Below, piece by piece: positions 20,064-27,348 of a stretch of DNA of 33,172 bases. This stretch comes from Betaproteobacteria bacterium (GTDB lineage: Bacteria > Pseudomonadota > Gammaproteobacteria > Burkholderiales > Burkholderiaceae), in NCBI GenBank assembly GCA_009783065.1, contig WRHV01000010.1, positions 1-33,172 of the forward strand, written 5' to 3'. Numbering within the stretch: position 1 is the stretch's first letter; the number at the start of each line of letters is the position of its first letter. The notes beneath the pieces were generated by a model. It worked only from the letters and a program-made list of their open reading frames with translations. It had not been told where the DNA came from and searched no databases. A program made the position numbers and the translations under genes.

Positions 20064-20999
20064 TCAATTCCGGGCAAGACTCCCGCTAAAAATTTCGTGC
20101 ATTCTCCCGTCAGAAGTTTGCAAAAGCAATCCTCCGATGGGACTGATACCTCTCATCTTACCGCTGAGCGTGACGCCGTCCGTACCAGAGACGGTAACGG
20201 CTTCTCCCTTCCATGCAAGGAACGGATCGGCTAAATTGGTTAACACTTCCGCCGCAGATTGGGCAAACGATTGACTATACGCTGAAATTACTTCATTTAC
20301 AAGCACTTGCCAAAGAGCAAACGGCGAAAAAGGAAAAGGTTTTCTGTCTGTGGATAGCAACAATCCGGCGGGAGTGGCCCGTTCACGGCGCAATTGTTGT
20401 TCTTCCGGCAGGGTATGAAGGTTGACGCCCACGCCGGCCAACAGCATGCCACTCCTTTTTTCTAATAAAATACCGGCTACCTTGTCCTGGTCTTGATTCA
20501 ATAAATCATTAGGCCATTTGAGCTGAAGCGGATAACCCAGGCGATGAAAGGCGACCGCCAATAAAACGCCGGTTACAAGAGCCGCTGCATCAGTATGGAA
20601 AAGCGGTACGTCCGGCAAACGGAAAGTGACGTATAGGTTGCCGCGTGGTGATTGCCAGTGCCTGCGAAGTTGTCCTTTGCCGGCTGTCTGGCATGCAGCC
20701 AGGACGGCGCCCCATGCGGGTAACATACCATTTTTCGCCAGGGCATGGCCGACGGAAAAGGTAGAGGTAACTTCGTCGCAAAAATAAACAGGCGCAGGCA
20801 CGTTGAAAAAGGCTTTGGCCGTTTCATCCGAATGCGGTACAACAGGGCCAAGCAAAGCGTCTATACCGAAGAGTGCTTCAGGCGGGAAAGGCACGGCATC
20901 TTCACCAAGCCCTTTTGTGAGGGCGAAACAGCCTGTTTCAACCGGTTTATCCGGCAAGGACATTGACAAAAAACGGCTGGAAAAAGAAGCGTTTAACAT
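20064..20999 (-). CDS. birA: Biotin--[carboxyl-carrier-protein] ligase BirA, without HTH domain
   Basis: A 311-residue biotin protein ligase. The catalytic core starts near residue 70: QTAGKGQLRRHWQSPRG (about 104-120) corresponds to the biotinyl-AMP loop GRGRRG region, followed by LQLKWPNDLL and AGILLE, with a C-terminal SH3-like part. It activates biotin with ATP and attaches it to the lysine of biotinyl domains. There is no N-terminal helix-turn-helix; instead about 70 residues of unrecognised sequence precede the core, so it is probably not a repressor. The start is uncertain, with ATGs at 20999 and 20963 and no clear ribosome site. The stop is 113 bases before the carboxylase start, in the same direction, and that enzyme is its obvious substrate. 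Confidence 0.85.
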   Translation of the reverse strand: MLNASFSSRFLSMSLPDKPVETGCFALTKGLGEDAVPFPPEALFGIDALLGPVVPHSDETAKAFFNVPAPVYFCDEVTSTFSVGHALAKNGMLPAWGAVLAACQTAGKGQLRRHWQSPRGNLYVTFRLPDVPLFHTDAAALVTGVLLAVAFHRLGYPLQLKWPNDLLNQDQDKVAGILLEKRSGMLLAGVGVNLHTLPEEQQLRRERATPAGLLLSTDRKPFPFSPFALWQVLVNEVISAYSQSFAQSAAEVLTNLADPFLAWKGEAVTVSGTDGVTLSGKMRGISPIGGLLLQTSDGRMHEIFSGSLARN

Positions 21000-21078
21000 T
21001 CGTGACTATCTGACGAAAAAAGAGGTATGGACAATAAAAAACGGATAGCCGGGAATCTTTGGAAAAATAACAAGCGTC

Positions 21079-21084
21079 ATTATA
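21079..21084 (-). promoter_or_regulatory. Possible birA -10 box
   Basis: On the minus strand TATAAT occurs 79 bases upstream of the birA ATG, in an AT-rich stretch between the gene and the insertion sequence. A good -35 is not apparent. Positional evidence only. Confidence 0.25.
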
Positions 21085-21253
21085 TATTTAACGAATCCAT
21101 TGCCGGATCATTTTCTGAGGTGGCAACGTATATGTTTTTAATTAATTTGCCCAGTTATCATTTCGGGCTATAGATTTACGGCGTTATTTGAGTGTAGAGG
21201 TAGCTCCGGTTGTTTGGACAGATTTAATTCGGTGATAAGTAAATTCTCTGCGT

Positions 21254-22056
21254 TTAAGCTGCGATGTTTTGCAGCGGTTGGTTAAAGTAAGCCATATCAG
21301 GGGTTTTGCCGTCAAGGGCTGAATGCGGACATCTCTGGTTATAAAAGCCGAAATAATGTTTCAAGGCATTTCTGGCTTCTGAAACCGTGTCGTAAGCATG
21401 CAGGTATACATGCTCGTATTTGACTGTTTTCCACAATCGCTCAATGAAGACGTTGTCGAGCCAGTTTCCTTTGCCGTCCATGTTGATGCCAATTGCGTGA
21501 TGCTCCAGAACGCTGATGAACGCTGCGCTGGTAAATTGGCTGCCCTGATCGGTATTCATGATTTCAGGTTTGCCGTATTTCATGATCGCCTCTTGAAAGG
21601 CATCAACGCAGGCGTTTGCCGCCAGGCCAGCACCCGCCGCGTCGCCCAGTCCAGAATCGCCGACAGGTAAATAAAGCCACGTTTCATCGGGATATAGGTC
21701 GTGTCCATTGTCCAGACTTGGTTAGGAAGGATAATGGACAGCCCACGCAACAAGTAGGGATATATCCGGTGTTTTTGGTTGCGTCTGCTGGTGTTGGCCT
21801 TCCGGTAAAGGGCTTTAATCCCCATTTTCTTCATCAGCGTGCCGATGTGCCGCCGACCGACTGCTTTTCCTTCGTTTTTGATGATGGCGCGCAGCATTCT
21901 CGCACCAGCAAACGGAAATTCCAGATGCAACTCGTTAGGGCGGCGCATTAAGGCCAGGGCCTCGTCCGCCAGGGGACGAGAGCGATAATATGCCGTGGAT
22001 CGCGACAGATTCAGCAGCCGGTACTGGTGACTGATTGTGTGGTTGCGGTCAATCAT
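21254..22056 (-). pseudogene. IS3-family transposase orfB, disrupted by a deletion/frameshift
   Basis: The catalytic transposase is split. The first part (22056-21580) contains an HTH_21-like region (FPFAGARMLRAIIKNEGKA) and the first catalytic Asp in VWTMDTTYIPMKRGF, but runs out of frame after ATRRVLAWR. The second part resumes in another frame with NACVDAFQEAIMKYGK, then the second Asp in MNTDQGSQFTS and the Glu in NVFIERLWKTVKYEH. Family members have about eight residues between the conserved LAWR and the equivalent of ACVDAF. Here only five bases fit, which suggests a deletion of roughly 19 bases. All three DDE residues survive, but in two frames. Confidence 0.85.
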
Positions 22057-22310
22057 CGTTTTGCGCTCAGCATGCCCGCCTTGATGAACGTACCTTCTGA
22101 AAAATCATTCTCCAGAGTCAACTGCCCAATTTTGGCGTGCAGGGATTTCAAGTCCACAACAGCAACCTGCTTCTCGCTAGCTGTAGCAAAAGCGTCAGCA
22201 GCATGTTCCAGCAGTTGACTCTTCCATTGTGTGATCTGGTTAGCATGAATATCATATTGTTGCGAAAGTTCGGCCAGCGTCTTGTCTCCTCTGATCGCTG
22301 CCAGTACCAC
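22053..22310 (-). CDS. IS3-family transposase orfA (helix-turn-helix subunit), start codon apparently lost
   Basis: The readable product, 85 residues from a GTG at 22310, includes the HTH (KTLAELSQQYDIHANQITQWK) and a leucine-rich segment ending LSAKR, as in IS3 OrfA. Coding similarity continues 15 codons further upstream (KRPRRNHNSAFKAK) to position 22355. There a family-typical ATG is replaced by ATA, preceded at normal distance by AAGGAG. Translation would have to begin at the internal GTG and lack the basic N-terminus. The 3' end overlaps the orfB start by four bases (ATGA), the usual IS3 arrangement for frameshifting. Confidence 0.75.
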   Translation of the reverse strand: MVLAAIRGDKTLAELSQQYDIHANQITQWKSQLLEHAADAFATASEKQVAVVDLKSLHAKIGQLTLENDFSEGTFIKAGMLSAKR

Positions 22311-22495
22311 TTTGGCCTTAAAGGCGGAATTGTGGTTGCGGCGGGGCCTTTTTATGCTTCCGGCTCCTTTCTGTGCGGCTTGTACCGCTCAGTTTAAGGC
22401 AGAAATATACTTATACCACTGTCCGAATTTCCGAGACCACTTCTGTGTGATTTGACCTGACTCGCGCAGACAATATCTGGCGAAACAAAATTTTT

Positions 22496-22523
22496 TTGCA
22501 TCTGATCAAAGCGAAGCTATAAT
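22496..22523 (+). promoter_or_regulatory. Strong sigma-70-type promoter of the OFA transporter
   Basis: TTGCAT (22496-22501), a 16-base spacer and a perfect TATAAT (22518-22523). Transcription should start near 22530, about 160 bases before the ATG. The promoter lies 57 bases outside the insertion sequence end, so it does not appear to be supplied by the element. Confidence 0.7.
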
Positions 22524-22525
22524 CC

Positions 22526-22566
22526 CCTCTTTTTGGAAGGCCAGATTTTGTCCTTCCAAAAAGAGG
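22526..22566. promoter_or_regulatory. 15-bp perfect inverted repeat at the predicted transcription start
   Basis: CCTCTTTTTGGAAGG (22526-22540) and CCTTCCAAAAAGAGG (22552-22566) pair perfectly around an 11-base spacer. The left arm begins three bases after the TATAAT box. It could be an operator blocking start-site clearance, or a 5'-terminal mRNA hairpin that stabilises or attenuates the transcript. No T-run follows the stem, so it is not a standard terminator. Confidence 0.7.
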
Positions 22567-22630
22567 TGCTTCCAGGATTATTTCAAAATACTTCTGCAAT
22601 CCCATAAAACGTTTTATCCAGAGGCGATTA

Positions 22631-22650
22631 TGTAAATTGAACAATTTACA
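22631..22650. promoter_or_regulatory. Perfect 9-2-9 palindrome, candidate operator
   Basis: TGTAAATTGAACAATTTACA, with 9-bp arms and a two-base centre, lies 41 bases before the transporter ATG. Its size and symmetry fit a dimeric repressor site. The regulator is not encoded in the window. It could also form a weak AU-rich hairpin in the leader. Confidence 0.5.
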
Positions 22651-22691
22651 TTGCGCTTCCGTTTTTCTATTTTATTTCGGGGAGATTTTTC

Positions 22692-23939
22692 ATGGAAAGC
22701 CAGGCTATGCAAAAAAAGGCAAATCTGGTGCTTTTGGCTTGTATTCTTTTTAACGTGTCCATTGGTGTTCTTTATGCCTGGAGTGTCCTTAAAGCGAAGC
22801 TGACATCGTCTCTTGGCGAAGGAGGCTGGGAATGGATAAGCCAACAAGCGGGACTTCCCTACACAATCGCAATCATATCCTTTGCGGCAGCCCTTCTGAT
22901 CGGCGGCAGGATTCAGGATAAAATCGGCCCCAGAGCGGTTATAACGGCAGGCGGTGTGTTAACAGGTGTCGGACTGATCCTGTCAGGTCTGGTCGGTGAC
23001 AGCGTGGTTGGCGTTACGATTTGCTATGGCGCCATTTCAGGGATTGGCGCCGGTCTTGGTTATGGCTGCGCTACCCCGCCTGCGCTTAAATGGTTTCATC
23101 CCAGCAAAAAAGGTTTGGTAAGCGGTTTGATTGTCGGCGGCTTCGGGCTTTCTGCTGTATGTTTCTCGCTGCTGACGGATGCGCTGCTAAACCGTGTTGG
23201 CATTCAGCAAACGCTTGTGTACATGGGTGTGGTTGTGACTGCTATAAGCGTTTTAATTGCCCAACTGATTAAAAATCCTCCGGTCGGCTACATCCCTGCT
23301 GTGCCCCTGAATTTAATTCAATCCGCTACCCAAAACACGGCAAGCATTGATTTTCACTGGAAAGAAATGCTCAAGACAAAACGTTTTTACCTGTTGTTTG
23401 TCATGTTCCTTTTGTCGTCGTCGGTCGGCCTTATGATTATTGGCAATATTGCCAGGATCGCCCAAACCCAGATTAGTATGGAGGATGCAGCGATTATCGT
23501 TGCTCTCCTAGCGATTACAAATACGCTGGGCAGAGTGATCGGCGGCTTGATGTCCGATAAAATCGGACGCGTAAATGCTTTGTTTGTTGTGTTTGCGTTA
23601 CAGACACTGAACATGGCCGGTTTTGCCCTCTATCAAAGTTTGCCGATGTTAATCCTGGGCGTTATTTTGGTCGGGTTTTGCTACGGCACACTTTTGAGCG
23701 TATTTCCTTCCATGACGGCGGATCAATACGGCCTTAAAAACTTTGGCACGAATTACGGCGTGCTGTTCCTGTCCTGGGGGCTTGCAGGCGTTGTCGCGCC
23801 TATCATGGCAGACGTTATTTACGATGCTAACGGCAATTTTTATACCGCTTACATCGTTGCTGCAATTATGATGGCGTCATTGATTTTTGTGAATTTTTTA
23901 TTAAGATCGAATCTTGCTTCTCTTAAAAGGAGCGGTTAA
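22692..23939 (+). CDS. MFS transporter of the oxalate/formate antiporter (OFA) family
   Basis: A 415-residue, 12-helix major facilitator protein of the inner membrane. The start, LACILFNVSIGVLYAWSVLK, and the GRIQDKIGPR loop after helix 2 are typical of the OFA family, as are GAGLGYGCATPPALKWF and a repeated GLMSDKIGR loop in the second half. The family includes OxlT, the oxalate:formate exchanger of Oxalobacter. However, OxlT uses a helix-11 lysine for oxalate binding, and the corresponding stretch here (NYGVLFLSWGLAGVVAPIM, about 354-372) has no charged residue. This is therefore probably a paralogue with another monocarboxylate or dicarboxylate substrate. GGGAG seven bases before the ATG supports the start. 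Confidence 0.85.
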   Translation: MESQAMQKKANLVLLACILFNVSIGVLYAWSVLKAKLTSSLGEGGWEWISQQAGLPYTIAIISFAAALLIGGRIQDKIGPRAVITAGGVLTGVGLILSGLVGDSVVGVTICYGAISGIGAGLGYGCATPPALKWFHPSKKGLVSGLIVGGFGLSAVCFSLLTDALLNRVGIQQTLVYMGVVVTAISVLIAQLIKNPPVGYIPAVPLNLIQSATQNTASIDFHWKEMLKTKRFYLLFVMFLLSSSVGLMIIGNIARIAQTQISMEDAAIIVALLAITNTLGRVIGGLMSDKIGRVNALFVVFALQTLNMAGFALYQSLPMLILGVILVGFCYGTLLSVFPSMTADQYGLKNFGTNYGVLFLSWGLAGVVAPIMADVIYDANGNFYTAYIVAAIMMASLIFVNFLLRSNLASLKRSG

Positions 23940-23975
23940 CTGCAAACGACCCGTTTATCCGGTATGGTTAATAAA

Positions 23976-24009
23976 AATCCCGCATAAAACCAAGTGTTTA
24001 TGCGGGATT
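23976..24009 (+). terminator. Terminator-like hairpin after the OFA transporter
   Basis: AATCCCGCATAAA (23976-23988) and TTTATGCGGGATT (23997-24009) form a perfect 13-bp stem with an 8-base loop, 37 bases after the stop. The following GAAGATTTTCC has only a short T-run. A second small hairpin with a T-run (CCTGT-CAAC-ACAGG-TTTTTT, 24064-24083) may act as back-up. Confidence 0.65.
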
Positions 24010-24082
24010 GAAGATTTTCCGGACTTCTTTATACGAGACTTAAAAGAGGCTGTGTCTTGTTCGCCTGTCAACACAGGTTTTT

Positions 24083-24382
24083 TCAGCATACATGCTCAAG
24101 CACAAAATTTCTGACAAGCTCCTTTATTGCGTCTTGGCTTCTTTTGCATGAAATATTTTCTCCGGCAAGAAGGTGAATTTTGCAAGGTGTTTTGCGCGAC
24201 ATGCCACTTGCAAGAGCCGTTTCCATCTCCTCCATCAGAGGAAGCAACTGTGCCGTTTGGTTGAATCCTTCCCGCCTTGCCGTGGCTTTTCTGATCATGG
24301 CAATCAGTTCTTCGTTTGTACGCAGCATATTTGTGCATTCATAGATATTCTTGGTTTTTCCCGAATTGTGAAAGACGAGCAT
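24083..24382 (-). CDS. Weak hypothetical ORF
   Basis: Not recognised. This frame gives about 99 residues from an ATG at 24382; an ATG at 24328 would give 81, and the frame stays open to 24439. The C-terminal part (EELIAMIRKATARREGF, MEEMETALASGM) reads as a plausible soluble helical protein. No start has a good ribosome site and no promoter is evident. It is followed on its own strand by no obvious terminator. If it is not real, 23940-24505 is gene-free apart from the hairpins after the transporter. Confidence 0.3.
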   Translation of the reverse strand: MLVFHNSGKTKNIYECTNMLRTNEELIAMIRKATARREGFNQTAQLLPLMEEMETALASGMSRKTPCKIHLLAGENISCKRSQDAIKELVRNFVLEHVC

Positions 24383-24505
24383 TCTTGGCTGCCATCGAAA
24401 ATCATAGAAATGTTGGGAGAAATTGAAAAAGTCCCACACACAAAAAAACCTTGGCTACACAGACATACAGTGACTGCAATTTGATTACACAGGAAATTTT
24501 TGCTA

Positions 24506-24540
24506 AAGAAAACGGGCTAATGCAAAAGCACTAACCCGTT
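24506..24540 (-). terminator. Terminator of the tRNA-Pro transcript
   Basis: On the minus strand, AACGGGTTAGTGC and GCATTAGCCCGTT form a 13-bp stem (two G-T pairs) with a TTTT loop, followed by TTCTTT. It starts 18 bases after the tRNA CCA end. Confidence 0.8.
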
Positions 24541-24558
24541 GACTTTCAAGCTGTTTTC

Positions 24559-24635
24559 TGGTCGGGACGGTGTGATTCGAACACACGACCCCTTGCACCC
24601 CATGCAAGTACGCTACCAGGCTGCGCTACGCCCCG
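24559..24635 (-). tRNA. tRNA-Pro, anticodon GGG
   Basis: A 77-base cloverleaf with encoded CCA. The acceptor CGGGGCG pairs with CGTCCCG (one G-T). The D arm contains AGCCTGGTAGC. The anticodon stem CTTGC/GCAAG encloses ATGGGGT, giving anticodon GGG, and the T loop is TTCGAAT. It reads proline codons CCC and CCU. It is transcribed alone from its own promoter. Confidence 0.96.
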
Positions 24636-24647
24636 ACATAGACAATT

Positions 24648-24676
24648 ATTATACCAGTAGTCGGGGCAGCTTTCAT
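24648..24676 (-). promoter_or_regulatory. tRNA-Pro promoter
   Basis: On the minus strand, ATGAAA (24676-24671), a 17-base spacer and a perfect TATAAT (24653-24648). The -10 ends 12 bases before the mature tRNA 5' end, leaving a short leader for RNase P to remove. Confidence 0.7.
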
Positions 24677-24954
24677 ATTTTGGAGAGGATAAACTGCAGG
24701 AAATACCAGGATTTAGCAGCGGCATGTTTTGATAGAGGCTTTTATATGTGATGTTCTATCTAATTGGATAGGGAAAGATAGAGGGGCAATATAACAGGAC
24801 TTTTGTGTAGCTGATTTCGAAATCTTGAGAAGGTGATGTATTCGGGGTATTGAGATGCTGTGTCATAAATTGATTTTGCATCTTATGGGGTGTGATTGCT
24901 TATGGTGATATTCACTATGGTATAAATGGCTTTTGATTTTTAAAAGTGGAAACG
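24677..24954. other. Gene-free AT-rich spacer before the CYTH gene
   Basis: No supported gene. It holds GGGCAATATAACA (24784-24796), which also occurs at 152-164 upstream of the Nudix gene. It must hold the promoter of the CYTH gene, but I see no well-spaced box pair; a TATGGTATAA stretch at 24916-24925 is the best -10-like candidate. Confidence 0.35.
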
Positions 24955-25428
24955 ATGGGTGTCGAAATTGAACGCAAATTTTTGTTAAGTAGTGATGGCT
25001 GGAGAAACCAGGTACAGGGAGATGTCATCAGGCAAGGTTACTTGTCGTCAGATCATGACCGTGTGGTGCGTATCAGGATCATGAATCAGGAGGCTTTTAT
25101 TACGATCAAAAGTAGTACAGATGGTCTTTTTCGGAATGAGTGGGAGTATTCCATTCCGCTCGCTGATGCGGAGGATATGTTGGAGCGTCTGTGCCAGAGG
25201 CCATTGATCGAGAAGATCCGGTATCGGATTCCTTATAAAGGCATGATCTGGGAAGTCGATCAGTTTTTCGGTGAAAATGCGGGGCTTGTGATAGCCGAGA
25301 TTGAGCTCGAATCAGTGGATCAGGCCTTTGCATTGCCCGATTGGATCGGCAAGGAGGTAACCGATGATACGCGTTACTACAATACCAATCTCATGCGAAA
25401 TCCGTATCAGACATGGGAGAAGGAATAA
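24955..25428 (+). CDS. CYTH-domain protein (triphosphatase/adenylate cyclase type IV-like)
   Basis: A 157-residue single CYTH domain. The hallmark EIERKFL sits at residues 4-10, followed by alternating charged strands typical of the triphosphate tunnel: RVVRIRI, AFITIKS, EWEYSIP, KIRYRIP, WEVDQFFGENAGLVIAEIELE. Short bacterial CYTH proteins of this kind are usually inorganic triphosphatases; some are annotated as adenylate cyclases. An in-frame GTG nine bases upstream (24946) is an alternative start. GGAAA precedes the ATG. It stands alone, with a shared terminator behind it. Confidence 0.88.
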   Translation: MGVEIERKFLLSSDGWRNQVQGDVIRQGYLSSDHDRVVRIRIMNQEAFITIKSSTDGLFRNEWEYSIPLADAEDMLERLCQRPLIEKIRYRIPYKGMIWEVDQFFGENAGLVIAEIELESVDQAFALPDWIGKEVTDDTRYYNTNLMRNPYQTWEKE

Positions 25429-25446
25429 ATCTGAATACGAATATTA

Positions 25447-25473
25447 AAAAAGGCACATGATTTGTGCCTTTTT
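25447..25473. terminator. Bidirectional terminator between CYTH gene and hpf
   Basis: AAAAAGGCACA (25447-25457) and TGTGCCTTTTT (25463-25473) form an 11-bp stem with a 5-base loop. It has A/T tracts on both sides, so it serves both converging transcripts. Confidence 0.88.
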
Positions 25474-25495
25474 GCGAACAAGTTTGTTTGACAAG

Positions 25496-25840
25496 TCAGG
25501 ACGATGTGTCGCTTGCGATGTTTTTCACGGATTCCCGCCCGTGTTCTTTTGACTTGGTTTTATGTTTGACAAGTTGCCTGTCAAGTTTGTCCATCAGGAT
25601 GTCGATGGCTGCGTACAGATCCTGTGCGACACTTTCCGCATGCAGGGTTTTGCCGCTCATGTTCATGTTGATTTCTGCCCGTTGTCTTTTGTCTTTGTCG
25701 GAATTGTTATCGACTGTCAAAAGGACTGAGATGTCGATTACATCGTCAAAGTTTCGTTTCATCCGATTTAGTTTGTTTTCAACGTGGCTTCGGATTGCCG
25801 GCGTTATTTCGAGATGATGTCCACTGATTGTGAGATTCAT
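25496..25840 (-). CDS. hpf: Ribosome hibernation promoting factor HPF
   Basis: A 114-residue short HPF/YfiA-type protein: MNLTISGHHLEITPAIRSHV, ENKLNRMKRNFDDVID, a central beta segment RAEINMNMSGKTLHAE, and YAAIDILMDKLDRQLVKHKTK. These proteins bind the 30S decoding channel and promote inactive ribosome dimers in stationary phase. It is the last gene of the operon, 72 bases after rpoN, the classical rpoN-hpf pairing of Proteobacteria. The short form, lacking the C-terminal dimerisation domain of long HPF, is expected here. Confidence 0.94.
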   Translation of the reverse strand: MNLTISGHHLEITPAIRSHVENKLNRMKRNFDDVIDISVLLTVDNNSDKDKRQRAEINMNMSGKTLHAESVAQDLYAAIDILMDKLDRQLVKHKTKSKEHGRESVKNIASDTSS

Positions 25841-25912
25841 TAATTTCTCCTAAATATTGTCATCAGTTATCACCTGTATAAACAGCATTAGGGTGATGTT
25901 TGTTATAAAAGA

Positions 25913-27334
25913 TTACAAGAACTTTCGCATATGCGCGGGAGGTATTTTCAGGGTTTCGCGGTATTTCGCGACGGTTCGACGGGCAATCACCAATCCCTGC
26001 TTTCCCAGTGCTTGTGCGATTTTGTTATCAGATAGCGGTTTTTTCCGGTCTTCTGCTCCTATAAGTTGCCTAATTTGTTCACGTATGGCAGTGGATGATA
26101 CGGTACTGCCGGATTTACTAATCAAATGACTCCCGAAAAAGTACTTTAGTTCAAATGTACCATGCGGAGTATGCATGTATTTTTGATTTGTTACACGTGA
26201 AATGGTGCTCTCATGTAATGTTAGTGTATCAGCTATTTCACGCAATACAAGCGGTTTCATAGAGATGACGCCGTCAGAAAAAAAATTCTGCTGGCGTTCG
26301 ACGATGGCTTGTCCTGTCCTAAGAATGGTGTCAAAACGCTGGCGCAGATTGCGAATGAACCAGTTCGCTTCTTGTAGTTGGGCTGCTATGGATCGCTGGT
26401 CTTCCGCATTTTTCACGATATTGGTATGCAGGGTATTGATGCGAATATGGGGAATGACTGACGGATTGAGCTTGGCATGCCACCGGCCGTCCTTGTGAAA
26501 GGTGATCAGTTCCGGCACAAGCGTATGGATTTTTTCGCTGGAAAAAGCCGCACCTGGATGCGGGTTACAGGATTGAATGGCTTTTTGTGCCTCTGCCAGG
26601 TCTTCATCATCGCAATCCAGGCGCTTTTTGAGCCGGACAAAGTCGTGTCTGGCGAAAAGGAGAAGGTGGTTTTCAACAATGGCAAGCGCTCTTTTACGTG
26701 TGACATAGGGCAAATTCGGTAGCCTTTTCAACTGAATCGCGAGACATTCAGCGCTGTTTCTTGCCGCGATACCGGCTGGTTCCAAGGATTGGACTTGTAC
26801 TAATGCTGATTCCAGTTCAGATAATGTTATTTCCAGTTCGTCGGGTAACCATGCCAGCATTTCTTCGAGTGTTTCGATCAGATATCCATTTTCATCCAAC
26901 GCATCAATGATTAACTCAGCCAGAGCAAGCTGACGCTTGTTATTCCGGACAAGATGAATTTGGGAGGTTAAATGCTCTTGCAGCGACAGAGATGGTGTTT
27001 CTGTTTGGGGAAAAGGGAAGTCTTCATCAGATGATGGTACCGGGTATGACGGATTCCGGAATGCCGTTTCGTGTTGTTGTCTGTCAGATGAGATTTCAGT
27101 ACGGTTTAATGGTAATTTTTCAATAGGAGAGGAAAGACTTACTTTATCTACGGGAAGGTAGGGCGTATTTTCCAAAGGATTGTCTACTCTTTCCAGCAGG
27201 GGATTGTCTTGCAGCGCTTTTTCCAGTTCCTGGTTCAGGTCTGTTGCCGATAGCTGTAAAAGCCGAATGGATTGTTGTACGCGGGGCGTAATCGCAAGTT
27301 GCTGGGTAAGACGCGATTGCTGTTTTAGTTTCAT
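25913..27334 (-). CDS. rpoN: RNA polymerase sigma-54 factor RpoN
   Basis: A 473-residue sigma-54. The N-terminal region I is Gln/Leu-rich (MKLKQQSRLTQQLAITPRVQ, IRLLQLSATDLNQELEKAL), followed by an acidic region II and a core-binding domain. A helix-turn-helix segment contains LREIADTLTLHESTISRVTN, and the C-terminal RpoN box is ARRTVAKYRE. It directs polymerase to -24/-12 promoters and needs an AAA+ activator. It lies 14 bases after lptB in the standard lpt-rpoN-hpf order, so it is probably co-transcribed with the envelope genes. Confidence 0.97.
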   Translation of the reverse strand: MKLKQQSRLTQQLAITPRVQQSIRLLQLSATDLNQELEKALQDNPLLERVDNPLENTPYLPVDKVSLSSPIEKLPLNRTEISSDRQQHETAFRNPSYPVPSSDEDFPFPQTETPSLSLQEHLTSQIHLVRNNKRQLALAELIIDALDENGYLIETLEEMLAWLPDELEITLSELESALVQVQSLEPAGIAARNSAECLAIQLKRLPNLPYVTRKRALAIVENHLLLFARHDFVRLKKRLDCDDEDLAEAQKAIQSCNPHPGAAFSSEKIHTLVPELITFHKDGRWHAKLNPSVIPHIRINTLHTNIVKNAEDQRSIAAQLQEANWFIRNLRQRFDTILRTGQAIVERQQNFFSDGVISMKPLVLREIADTLTLHESTISRVTNQKYMHTPHGTFELKYFFGSHLISKSGSTVSSTAIREQIRQLIGAEDRKKPLSDNKIAQALGKQGLVIARRTVAKYRETLKIPPAHMRKFL

Positions 27335-27348
27335 GCGCTTTTTTACTT

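Larger units (their letters stand above)
21201..22439 (-). mobile_element. Decayed IS3-family insertion sequence (about 1.24 kb)
   Basis: orfA and orfB in IS3 arrangement, read on the minus strand. Imperfect 21-bp terminal repeats lie at 21201-21221 and 22419-22439, with an identical inner GGACAG and about 13 of 21 matches overall. The length is normal for the family. No clear short target duplication is seen in the flanks, so the ends may be off by a few bases. orfB is broken and the expected orfA start codon is lost, so autonomous movement is unlikely. It sits between birA and the OFA transporter promoter. Confidence 0.85.

Noticed and set aside
22526..22566. The dyad as a simple rho-independent terminator
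   Set aside because: No T-run follows the stem on the plus strand and it immediately follows a promoter, so termination of an upstream gene makes little sense.
24539..24751. Plus-strand ORF of 70 residues with the [17 protein letters not shown] peptide
   Set aside because: It is the translated complement of the tRNA-Pro gene, a well-known spurious protein; the cloverleaf on the minus strand explains it fully.
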